Part shown: piece by piece, positions 6,949 to 14,467 of the stretch
Numbering within the stretch: the first letter of the stretch is position 1
Layout: each line of letters starts with the position of its first letter
Assembly: GCA_041664945.1 (NCBI GenBank)
Contig: JBAYJY010000010.1
Location: forward strand, 1 to 52,017
DNA from: JBAYJY01 sp041664945
Lineage (GTDB): Bacteria; UBP15; UBA6099
Direction of reading: 5' to 3'
DNA: 52,017 nucleotides
Position numbers and translations under genes: made by a program
The notes under the pieces: generated by a model
The model's database searches: none
What the model saw: only the letters and a program-made list of their open reading frames with translations
Told to the model about the DNA's origin: nothing

Positions 6949-8727
6949 TTATTTATTGGCGACGCGGGTTACAACCTCGATGACTCTGTCCGGCACGAAT
7001 GGCTTGATTACGAAATCCATCGCTCCGGCTATGATGGCGTCGCGAACTTTGTCTTTCTGCCCGAGAGCGGAAATCATAACGACTCTCGCGTCGGACGTAG
7101 CTTTCTTGATTTCCCTTAGCGCCGCCAGCCCGTCAATATTCGGCATCGTTATGTCCATGGTAACAATGTCCGGGTTAAGTTTCGAATACATTTGAATTGC
7201 CTGAGCGCCGTCCTCGGCCTCGCCGACTATCTTGAAGTTTGCGTTCTCAAGAATGTTCCTGAGTTTGTTGCGCATGAACTTAGCGTCGTCGACGATAAGG
7301 ACAGTTTTCTTTTTCTCTTTTGTGCCGACGCTGACGGTTTTGATAGTGCGCGAGAATTCGTCGTAGGAAGCGAGCGCAATGCCGCCCTCTCTGTCCGACG
7401 AAAGAGTCGCGAAACGCAGTTGCTTGGAGACGCGTTCTTTGGAACTTCCTATGTAAATCATGCAGCCGGGATAGATGGCTTCCTCGCCTTTGACCGTTGC
7501 GAACGGATTCACCTGGGAGCGAGTCCTCAGGCTGGCGATCTGTTGCTGAAGCGCGAGTCGCGCTGAATCGAAATCCGAGTAGCGTTTCTTGAGTTCGAGA
7601 ATGGCTTCCTGCTGGCCCGGTTTCATGGCGGAAATGTTTTTTTGAATGACGTTCAGTTCAAGCAATATTTTTTCGAGTTTCTGTTCGGATTCGGACAGTT
7701 TAAGATAGGTGTCGTATTTGTATCCGGCGCGCAGCAGAGTCTGCGTTTCATTTTCCGTGCCGAGGTGTTTCGCTCTTATTTCCTGAAAGGCCATGATGTC
7801 GCCGCCCATAATTTTGCCTTCCTTCGAGGCGCATATCACCATGCCGTTGGAGTGGATCGAGCTGTTGATAATCGCGCGCTCGACGACCACGTCGGTGTCG
7901 GCTTCAACGATCGAATTTTCTATGAATTTCGCGTATACGCTTCCTTTCGCGCTGACCATGCCTTCCCTGCGCGTTATGATTCCGCCTTTGACCATGACGT
8001 CGCCGCCGGATTGCACCTCGCAGGCCTGCACGTTGCCCCAGATTGTTATATTGCCTTCGGCCTTGACGATGAAGCCGTCATGAATATTCCCTTTGATTTC
8101 GAGGGCGCCGGTGAAGTTTATGTTGCCGGTCGAATAATCGACATCGCCGTTCACGACGTACATCGGGTCGACGCTGATGACGCCGCCGGCGAGTTTTGGT
8201 GAACCTGCCGCGGCGGCGATAAATTGAGAGCCGTCCGCGGACACCTCTACGTTCGCGCCGGATTTGAGCGCAACGTCGCTTCCCCATTCGCCGGCAGTCT
8301 TTTTGCCTGTGACGGTAACGCCTTCATCGCCGCGCGTCGCCAGCGTTTTGAACGCTACAACTTCGCCTTTTGAAACTGCTTTGACAAGGTTCAACTCGCG
8401 CAGGTCGACCTGCGCTTTTTCGTCACGCATCGCCGCTACTGCGTCTGTTTTCCATGGATAGGCTACCGAAGCGTCTGTGCCGTGTCCGGGCGCTTGGCCG
8501 ACCGCGGCAAGAAATTCAACCGGGTTGATTTTCCCTTCCTCAAGAAATACAACCATGCGCTCGTCGTTGACTATGCCGAAAACAACTCCTTTTTCGCGGA
8601 GCGCTTTTTTTACATCCACGACTTTAATGGGCTTTCCGGCGCCTTCGGGCGGCATAACGAATGCATTGGCAGTCATTTCGTTTCCTGATATTTCAATCAG
8701 AACGTGCCCGTCTTTTGTTGAACTCAT
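6949..8727 (-). CDS. FapA (DUF342) protein fused to CheY-like receiver
   Basis: 592 residues. Residues ~5-180 form the alpha/beta N-terminal part of FapA/DUF342 proteins. Residues ~185-320 form the right-handed beta-helix typical of FapA (GNIHDGFIVKAEGNITIWG, and many short G-D/N-V turns). A coiled coil covers ~340-402. After the FapA tail, residues ~474-592 are a complete receiver: Asp480-Asp481, phospho-acceptor Asp525 (VTMDITMPNIDG) and Lys575. Known FapA proteins assist polar flagellar assembly; a phosphorylation-controlled version inside a che operon is unusual. GGGGGAT lies 6 nt before the ATG. It is flanked by cheB (89 bp upstream) and cheX (28 bp downstream). That CheA phosphorylates it is inferred. 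Confidence 0.9.
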   Translation of the reverse strand: MSSTKDGHVLIEISGNEMTANAFVMPPEGAGKPIKVVDVKKALREKGVVFGIVNDERMVVFLEEGKINPVEFLAAVGQAPGHGTDASVAYPWKTDAVAAMRDEKAQVDLRELNLVKAVSKGEVVAFKTLATRGDEGVTVTGKKTAGEWGSDVALKSGANVEVSADGSQFIAAAAGSPKLAGGVISVDPMYVVNGDVDYSTGNINFTGALEIKGNIHDGFIVKAEGNITIWGNVQACEVQSGGDVMVKGGIITRREGMVSAKGSVYAKFIENSIVEADTDVVVERAIINSSIHSNGMVICASKEGKIMGGDIMAFQEIRAKHLGTENETQTLLRAGYKYDTYLKLSESEQKLEKILLELNVIQKNISAMKPGQQEAILELKKRYSDFDSARLALQQQIASLRTRSQVNPFATVKGEEAIYPGCMIYIGSSKERVSKQLRFATLSSDREGGIALASYDEFSRTIKTVSVGTKEKKKTVLIVDDAKFMRNKLRNILENANFKIVGEAEDGAQAIQMYSKLNPDIVTMDITMPNIDGLAALREIKKATSDARVVMISALGQKDKVRDAIIAGAMDFVIKPFVPDRVIEVVTRVANK

Positions 8728-8816
8728 CTTAATATCCCCCTGATTCTTTCCCGGAGCCGCATCCTATTGCGCGGTATGCCGGGAAAAGGCGCGCTATCAA
8801 AATCTAATAATTATAA

Positions 8817-9851
8817 TTAGTCATCGTGCGCGAGCAAAATAATTTTTTCAGTGATTCTGCCGAGAGGCAGAATATGCTGCGCGGCGCCGATGTCGGCGGC
8901 CGCCTTTGGCATACCGTAAACGACGCAGCTTTTTTCGTCCTGAGCGATTGTGGAGGCTCCGGCGTCGAGCATCGCTTTCATGCCGGCAGCGCCGTCAACG
9001 CCCATTCCGGTGAGAATCACTCCTACCGCGTTGCGTCCCGCGTATTTAGCGACCGAATTAAAAAGAACTTCCACGCTCGGTCTTTGATGAAAAACGAATG
9101 GACCATCCTTTACATTGACCAGGTAGCGGGCGCCGCTGCGCCGAAGAACCATGTGTTTGTTGCCGGGCGCTATCAGAACGAGCCCGGAATGGACGGTGTC
9201 GCCGTCCTCGGCTTCTCGAACCTCGATAGCGCACATGTCGTTAAGCCGCGTTGCGAAAGAGCGGGTGAACCGCTCCGGCATATGTTGAACAATAAGGGCG
9301 GCAGGGCCGTTTGCCGGATATCTGTCGAGGACGCTCTTGATCGCCTCGGTGCCGCCGGTTGAGGCGCCTATTGCGACGATCTTTTCGGTAGTGCGCGTCA
9401 TGGAAAGCCTCGGCTGCGGCGCAGCGTCGGTTTTTGTTACGCCGGACATGACTTTATTCATGTCGGCTTTCGCCGCGGCTTTGATTTTCTCGACAAGCTG
9501 GTAAGCGAGATCCCCGACAGTGTAAGACTCGCCTGGTTTGCTGATAACGTCGACAGCGCCTATCTCTAACGCCTCCATTGCGACATCGCTGTTTTGCGGC
9601 GCGAGAGAACTCACTATGATCACCGGTATAGGGTAATGCTTCATGAGTTTTCTAAGAAATGTCAGCCCGTCCATGCGAGGCATCTCAATGTCGAGCGTGA
9701 TCACGTCAGGTTTCAGCCTTATGATCTTGTCGCGGGCCACATATGGATCAATCGCTGTTCCGACAACCTCGATAGCCGGATTTTTTGACAGCTCGTCGCT
9801 TAGAATTTTTCTAACGACAGCCGAATCGTCAACGATGAGGACTTTTATCAT
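8817..9851 (-). CDS. cheB: Chemotaxis protein-glutamate methylesterase/deamidase CheB
   Basis: 344 residues: an N-terminal receiver (phospho-acceptor Asp54 in ITLDIEMPRMDG, acidic pair Asp8-Asp9) joined by a ~45-residue linker to the methylesterase domain. The catalytic triad is visible: Ser164 in IGASTGG, His190 in VQHMPERF and Asp286 in TGMGVDGA. CheB demethylates and deamidates receptor glutamates when phosphorylated by CheA, giving adaptation together with CheR and CheD nearby. The start ATG overlaps the stop of the upstream CheX-like gene (ATGA), indicating translational coupling. Confidence 0.97.
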   Translation of the reverse strand: MIKVLIVDDSAVVRKILSDELSKNPAIEVVGTAIDPYVARDKIIRLKPDVITLDIEMPRMDGLTFLRKLMKHYPIPVIIVSSLAPQNSDVAMEALEIGAVDVISKPGESYTVGDLAYQLVEKIKAAAKADMNKVMSGVTKTDAAPQPRLSMTRTTEKIVAIGASTGGTEAIKSVLDRYPANGPAALIVQHMPERFTRSFATRLNDMCAIEVREAEDGDTVHSGLVLIAPGNKHMVLRRSGARYLVNVKDGPFVFHQRPSVEVLFNSVAKYAGRNAVGVILTGMGVDGAAGMKAMLDAGASTIAQDEKSCVVYGMPKAAADIGAAQHILPLGRITEKIILLAHDD

Positions 9852-10330
9852 AGCAGTTCGCCGGACAGGGCGCCTTTTTCATAGAGAAAAATAATTTTAA
9901 CTATATCGCCTTCGACACAAAATTCGGCGACCACCGAATTCATGGAGGCTCCGGAATCCAAAAGCTCCGGGAAGGCGGCCGCGTTCAGTTCCGTTGGAGC
10001 GTCGATTTGGAACTCAGCGTCTGAACCGGCTACGGCCGGCAAAAAATTGCCGCATATCATGTTAAGAATCTCACCGAGCGCGTCGGCCGCTTTGCCATTG
10101 ACGTCAGGATCGTCTTCCTCGAGGCCGAGCATGTTGGCGGCGGCGATTTGCGCCGTTCGTTCTGTCGCAAGAATAGCCAGTCTGCCGGAAAACGTCCCGT
10201 TGAACTCGACATGCGCCGCTTTCGACGGTTCCGATAACTGAGGAGAGTCATCTTCGCAAGGGTCCACAATAGCGAAAGCCGCTTCCTCGAATATCTTTTT
10301 GGATATTTTAAAAAGAATCGTCTGATACAT
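9848..10330 (-). CDS. CheX/CheC-family phosphatase-like protein
   Basis: 160 residues from the ATG at 10330, which has GAGG 6 nt upstream; a longer reading from GTG at 10342 is less likely. The phosphatase signature E-x-x-N occurs once, Glu87-Asn90 (ALGEILNMICGNFLP), followed by the expected beta strands (HVEFNGTFSGRLAILA lies before it). This is a second CheX-type protein in the operon, diverged from the one at 6423-6920. The first 23 bp overlap the end of cheY and the last 4 bp overlap cheB, so the three genes are probably coupled. Its target is inferred to be CheY-P or another receiver of the operon; a non-catalytic adaptor role is possible. Confidence 0.8.
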   Translation of the reverse strand: MYQTILFKISKKIFEEAAFAIVDPCEDDSPQLSEPSKAAHVEFNGTFSGRLAILATERTAQIAAANMLGLEEDDPDVNGKAADALGEILNMICGNFLPAVAGSDAEFQIDAPTELNAAAFPELLDSGASMNSVVAEFCVEGDIVKIIFLYEKGALSGELL

Positions 10331-10724
10331 CCGTATCCTCACTTTGCCATTCTCCGAGAACGTCTCTAATCACACCGCGTATTGTTTCGGGCATGAAAGG
10401 TTTTTTCACAAACGCCTTTACGCCGCTGCTCCGCAATTTCTCGATCTTTTTTTCGCTTCCCTCGGTTGATATGACGACTACCGGGACACCACTCATCATT
10501 TCGTCCTCGTGCATTTTCTCAATCATCGTAACTCCGTCCATAACGGGCATGTTTATATCGGCCAGCACGAGGTCCACCCAGTTCCTGCTTAGCAAATCCA
10601 GGGCAGTGGCGCCGTTTTGCGCGTAAAGCATCTCGCCGATCGGCACGCCCGCAAGGTCTATCGTTCGGGCGATCACGGAGCGGATCACTTGCGAATCATC
10701 AACAATTAATATGTTATATGGCAT
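10308..10724 (-). CDS. cheY: Chemotaxis response regulator CheY
   Basis: A 138-residue single-domain receiver. Asp9-Asp10 (ILIVDDS), phospho-acceptor Asp56 (LVLADINMPVMDG), the Thr/Ser after strand 4 (VVISTEG) and Lys in AFVKKPF are all present. There is no output domain, so it should bind the flagellar switch after phosphorylation by CheA. An upstream extension in the same frame exists, but AAAGGCGG stands 6 nt before the ATG at 10724, and the conserved domain begins there. The gene follows cheD by 10 bp and overlaps the CheX-like gene by 23 bp. Confidence 0.93.
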   Translation of the reverse strand: MPYNILIVDDSQVIRSVIARTIDLAGVPIGEMLYAQNGATALDLLSRNWVDLVLADINMPVMDGVTMIEKMHEDEMMSGVPVVVISTEGSEKKIEKLRSSGVKAFVKKPFMPETIRGVIRDVLGEWQSEDTDVSDDSF

Positions 10725-10734
10725 ATTTCCGCCT

Positions 10735-11244
10735 TTAAAGTTCGTATTCGCCTTTACCATGTTTAATGAAAACGCGGCCTGTTCGAATCTCAATACGCAT
10801 AGTGCGCCAGATATTGCCGCCGACATCTTCATTGTCAATTAAGATGCCGTTCTTCCAAAATATTTTTTTCATCATTATGTAGTTCCGGCTTCCGATCTTG
10901 AAGAAATCGTTTTTATCAGCGATGTTCGAGCCACCGGCGACTTTCACTATAATGCGTCTTTTATCCGCGCCGAGCCTGTAGGCGGAGCGAAACAACTCGG
11001 GGATGCCGGTGTCGGCGTACATACATGGATTAAGCGCCGCTTTTTCCTTGTTTCCTTCGGCGGAAGGCAATTGAAAGTGCAGGATGCCTGAGACCTGCGC
11101 CGCTGGATCGTGGATAGCGATTCCAATACACGATCCGAGCGAATGCGTGACAATCACGCCTTCAGCCTTTGCCACTTTCATATCGGAAACTCCCACGACA
11201 TGGTGAGATTCCGACTTTATTCCCATGAATTCGTTATTTAACAT
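10735..11244 (-). CDS. cheD: Chemoreceptor glutamine deamidase CheD
   Basis: 169 residues. The catalytic pair of CheD is visible: Cys39 in THSLGSCIGIAIHD and His56 in GILHFQLP, 17 residues apart as in Thermotoga CheD. CheD deamidates receptor glutamines, and in CheC/CheD systems it also binds the phosphatase. Here no CheC is present, but two CheX-type proteins are. The start at 11244 overlaps the end of cheR by 11 bp; an alternative ATG at 11226 would leave a 7-bp gap, and neither has a strong ribosome site. Confidence 0.93.
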   Translation of the reverse strand: MLNNEFMGIKSESHHVVGVSDMKVAKAEGVIVTHSLGSCIGIAIHDPAAQVSGILHFQLPSAEGNKEKAALNPCMYADTGIPELFRSAYRLGADKRRIIVKVAGGSNIADKNDFFKIGSRNYIMMKKIFWKNGILIDNEDVGGNIWRTMRIEIRTGRVFIKHGKGEYEL

Positions 11245-12088
11245 AGACGCTCGGCTGAATGTATTTGAAGCGGCGTTGAAGGCCGGTCAGGCTTTCAGAA
11301 TGGCCAACTATGAACGAACCGCCCGGACTCAGCATATCGTAGAATCTCGCAATAAGTTCGGCCTGTGTTTGTTTGTCGAAATATATCATAACGTTTCGGC
11401 AGAATATCACGTCGAACGGCCCTCGCATGGGCCACGGATTTATGAGATTGAGATGGTAAAACGTAAGAAGCCTTTTCAATTCCGGTTTTGCCTCGTAAAC
11501 GACTTCGCCGCCATGCTCGGCGTCGAGCGCGAAATATTTTGTCATAAGATTCCGAGGCATGTTTTTGAAACGCGACTCTGCATATCGGCCCGCGCGGGCG
11601 GTTGTTAAAACTTTTGTCGATATATCAGTGGCTAAAACCTTGACGTCCATCAAGTCCAGTTTTGGCAAAGTTTCCCGGAGAACGATTGCCAACGAATATG
11701 CTTCCTCTCCCGTGGAACATCCGGCGCTCCAGATACGGCAGCGGGTTCGCGTCTTTGTATCAATGTTGGAGAGAACATTGTCGCGCAGGTAGTCGAAGTG
11801 GTCCGGTTCGCGAAAGAAGTGAGTCACGTTCGTTGTGAGGGTGTCTACCATTGTCTGGAATTCCAGACATGATGTGTCGTCGTTAATGTAGTTGAGGTAT
11901 TGCCTGTAAGTATTAAAACCGAGCTTTCGGAGGCGTTTGTTAAGTCGCGACTGAACGAGTTCTTTTTTGCCGTTATGAAGGTTGAGGCGGCATGCGCCGT
12001 AAACCGCATCGCAAATCCGCTCGAATTCTCTGTCGCTCAAAGCGGCGATATGGAAGGCGGATTCGATTTGTGATTTCTGTGAATTCAT
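11234..12088 (-). CDS. cheR: Chemotaxis protein methyltransferase CheR
   Basis: 284 residues with an N-terminal helical domain (LVQSRLNKRLRKLGFNTYRQY) and a C-terminal SAM-binding domain. The motifs RIWSAGCSTGEEAYSLA, VLATDIS and DVIFCRNVMIYFD are typical of CheR. It methylates receptor glutamates from S-adenosylmethionine and balances CheB and CheD in the same operon. The one receptor encoded here lacks an NWETF-like C-terminal tether, so docking would be through the receptor body. The first gene after the 12167-12192 hairpin; its ribosome site is weak (AAGAG). Confidence 0.96.
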   Translation of the reverse strand: MNSQKSQIESAFHIAALSDREFERICDAVYGACRLNLHNGKKELVQSRLNKRLRKLGFNTYRQYLNYINDDTSCLEFQTMVDTLTTNVTHFFREPDHFDYLRDNVLSNIDTKTRTRCRIWSAGCSTGEEAYSLAIVLRETLPKLDLMDVKVLATDISTKVLTTARAGRYAESRFKNMPRNLMTKYFALDAEHGGEVVYEAKPELKRLLTFYHLNLINPWPMRGPFDVIFCRNVMIYFDKQTQAELIARFYDMLSPGGSFIVGHSESLTGLQRRFKYIQPSVYVK

Positions 12089-12166
12089 ACTCTTAATTCA
12101 GTCTCCGCATTGCGCGAGGTGAAATGTTGAATAAGCGCTCGGTTAGTCTCGCATTAGGGAACGTAA

Positions 12167-12192
12167 TGGAGCGCGGATAAATCCGCGCTCCA
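12167..12192. repeat. Perfect 12-bp-arm inverted repeat between mcp and cheR
   Basis: TGGAGCGCGGAT-AA-ATCCGCGCTCCA, a very stable GC-rich hairpin 27 bp after the mcp stop and about 80 bp before cheR. Neither side has a long T run, so it is not a classical intrinsic terminator. It may act as a 3'-end stabiliser or partial attenuator that sets different mcp and cheR levels, or be a REP-type chromosomal element. I found no second copy in the window. Confidence 0.7.
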
Positions 12193-12218
12193 CAAATGCC
12201 CGATATAACTATGATCTA

Positions 12219-13889
12219 TCAGAAATCACCCAGATCACCATCCATCGGAATGATGTTTTCCTTCTTTTTCTGGCTTGTTTTGCTTTGTGACGGCGGCAGT
12301 TTTTTGGCTTCGTGGCTATCCCATTCTGGGATAGCAAGACCGCGAGAAGTCTGGGCTTTTCTCTTAGTGGTATATGAGAAATTATGATCGCGAGGATCGC
12401 GCTTTTCTTCTCTTGCATAGCGGTTTCCTTCATTCCGGGCGCTTTCGCGATAACCTGATGAAGCTCCGCCTACGACCGCCACAAGGTCCCTGACCATGTC
12501 GGTGAGGAGATTTGCCTGAGAACTCATTTCTTCGGCTGCTGCTGCTGATTCCTCGGCGCTCGAGGCGTTTTGCTGTGTCACTTTGTCCATCTGATTTACC
12601 GCGATATTGACTTGGTCGATGCCCTGAGACTGTTCTTTGGAAGCCGCTGCAACCTCGGCGCCGAGTTCGGCGACCTTGGTGGAACTGGTGGTGATGTCGG
12701 AAAGCGCTTTCGCAAGTTCGTCGGCGATCTTTGTTCCGTTGGAGGTGTTGCTAACGGAACCTTCGATAAGCGCCGCGGTGTTGCGAGCGGCGTCGCCAGC
12801 GCGTTGTGCGAGGTTGCGGACTTCTTCCGCCACAACAGCAAACCCTTTTCCCGCTTCTCCGGCGCGTGCGGCTTCAACAGCAGCGTTCAGCGCAAGCAGA
12901 TTCGTCTGGAAAGCAATCTCGTCGATCGTCTTGATTATCTTCGATGTTTGAGATGCGGAGTCGCTAATCTTTGCCATAGCGTCCAGCATTCGCTTAGTGG
13001 CTTCATTCCCATGCTCTGCGGCTTCACGCGCCTGACCAGCAAGTTTGTTGGCCTGATCTGCGTTGAGCGCGTTCTGCCGGGTCATGGACGCCATTTCCTC
13101 GAGAGAGGAGGATGTTTCTTCCAATGAAGAAGCCTGTTCGCTCGCTCCGCCGGCCAGAGACTGGCTGGACGAGGCCACCTGACTCGATGCCGATGTGACC
13201 TGATCTGAACATTCAAGAAGTCCTTCGATTACCCGATTGATCGGGTTTGTTATAGAGCGCGCAAGCGAAATTGACATGAACATGGCTAACACGCCGACAG
13301 TAATAGAAATTATCAGCATAATATATAATATTTGCGCCCTCTCTTTGGCAAAATCGTCGAGGTATATCCCGGAGCCGATTATATAATCCCATTCGGGATA
13401 CAATTTTACATATGAGAGTTTCGGCACCGGTTTGGAATTGGCTGTTTTAGGCCACATGTAATAAACGAATCCCGCGCCGTCTTTCTTTGCGACCGATACC
13501 ATCTCACGGAAAAATTGTTTGCCGTTAGGATCTTTTGTGTCTCCAATGAATGTGCCGTCCATCTCAGGTTTGATCGGATGCATCAACATGTTCGGAGCGG
13601 TGTCATTAACCCAGAAGTAATCTTCTCCGTTATAACGCATCTTGCTTATCGCTTTAAGCGCGCGCGCTTTCGCTTCATCTTCGGTTATTAAGCCATCTTT
13701 TTCCTGCTGCGCGTAAGAATCAAAAACTCCGTATGCCGTTTCCACGGATTGCCGGGTCGCTTTTTTGTAATCGTCTAACATCGTGCCGCTGAATCTGAAA
13801 AAGATCCACACAAGCAACAAGACGAAAAGAATCGTGATCGTCACTCCGAGCCCAATGATTTTTGCTGATAATTTCGCATTTTTTAGCAT
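12219..13889 (-). CDS. Methyl-accepting chemotaxis protein with sCache_2 sensor
   Basis: 556 residues. Two transmembrane helices (about 10-33 and 190-212) bracket a periplasmic single-Cache domain with the family pattern DYFWVNDTAPNMLMHP and the final WDYIIGSGIYLDD. sCache_2 domains typically bind small organic acids; the ligand is unknown here. A short HAMP-like segment (SITNPINRVIEGLL) leads to the signalling hairpin, whose tip IDEIAFQTNLLALNAAVEAA is strictly conserved, with adaptation helices on both sides. The last ~80 residues are polar and end in GDLGDF, not the CheR pentapeptide. AGGAGG lies 8 nt before the ATG. Lies between cheW and cheR in the operon. Confidence 0.95.
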   Translation of the reverse strand: MLKNAKLSAKIIGLGVTITILFVLLLVWIFFRFSGTMLDDYKKATRQSVETAYGVFDSYAQQEKDGLITEDEAKARALKAISKMRYNGEDYFWVNDTAPNMLMHPIKPEMDGTFIGDTKDPNGKQFFREMVSVAKKDGAGFVYYMWPKTANSKPVPKLSYVKLYPEWDYIIGSGIYLDDFAKERAQILYIMLIISITVGVLAMFMSISLARSITNPINRVIEGLLECSDQVTSASSQVASSSQSLAGGASEQASSLEETSSSLEEMASMTRQNALNADQANKLAGQAREAAEHGNEATKRMLDAMAKISDSASQTSKIIKTIDEIAFQTNLLALNAAVEAARAGEAGKGFAVVAEEVRNLAQRAGDAARNTAALIEGSVSNTSNGTKIADELAKALSDITTSSTKVAELGAEVAAASKEQSQGIDQVNIAVNQMDKVTQQNASSAEESAAAAEEMSSQANLLTDMVRDLVAVVGGASSGYRESARNEGNRYAREEKRDPRDHNFSYTTKRKAQTSRGLAIPEWDSHEAKKLPPSQSKTSQKKKENIIPMDGDLGDF

Positions 13890-13933
13890 TCAACATTCCT
13901 CCTGAATTTTTGTAAACCGGCTTTGCTTCTCTC

Positions 13934-14437
13934 TTACTCGTGCGCATTCTCCAATATCTTAATCTCGCTCGTCGTCAAAACCTTCTGGATGTCGAGCAGA
14001 ATAATAACTTTCTCTTTCGCTTTTCCCATACCCATAATGAACTCTGTGTCTATGCTAACGCCGAAAGCAGGAGTGTCCTCGATTTCGTTGTCGCCGATGT
14101 TAAGGACTTCGGAAACCTGGTCGACAACGATTCCCATTAGAAATTCATTGAGATCGACAACAATGATGCATGTTTCCTTCGTGTTCTCGATGGCGGCCAT
14201 GCCGAATTTCAGCCTCAGATCTACGACCGGTATGACTTTTCCGCGAAGGTTAATGACCCCGCGCACGAAATCGGGCATCCTCGGCACTCGCGTTATCTCC
14301 ATCAGGCCGATGATCTCTCTCACCTTGAGAATTCCAAGCCCGTATTCTTCATCCCCTAAAGTGAATGTCAAATATTTATTGAGCTTGACCAACTGCAGCG
14401 TTTCACTCGCATTAGCTTTATCCGTCATTATTGCCAT
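13934..14437 (-). CDS. cheW: Chemotaxis coupling protein CheW
   Basis: 167 residues with the SH3-like double barrel of CheW: YLTFTLGDEEYGLGILKVREII, the signature FVRGVINLRGKVIPVVDLRLKFG, and VVDQVSEVLNI. It bridges the receptor hairpin to the P5 domain of CheA. AAGGAGG lies 6-7 nt before the ATG at 14437. It follows cheA by 30 bp and precedes mcp by 44 bp, the usual core-complex grouping. Confidence 0.95.
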   Translation of the reverse strand: MAIMTDKANASETLQLVKLNKYLTFTLGDEEYGLGILKVREIIGLMEITRVPRMPDFVRGVINLRGKVIPVVDLRLKFGMAAIENTKETCIIVVDLNEFLMGIVVDQVSEVLNIGDNEIEDTPAFGVSIDTEFIMGMGKAKEKVIILLDIQKVLTTSEIKILENAHE

Positions 14438-14467
14438 TGTCCGCCTCCTTATGTTTTCAAATATTCA

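Noticed and set aside
7642..8202. A plus-strand open frame opposite the FapA beta-helix.
   Set aside because: Low-complexity shadow; the minus-strand protein has clear family motifs throughout.
9848..10330. Naming this gene cheC.
   Set aside because: Only one ExxN active site is visible; two-site CheC is not supported, so CheX-like is used.
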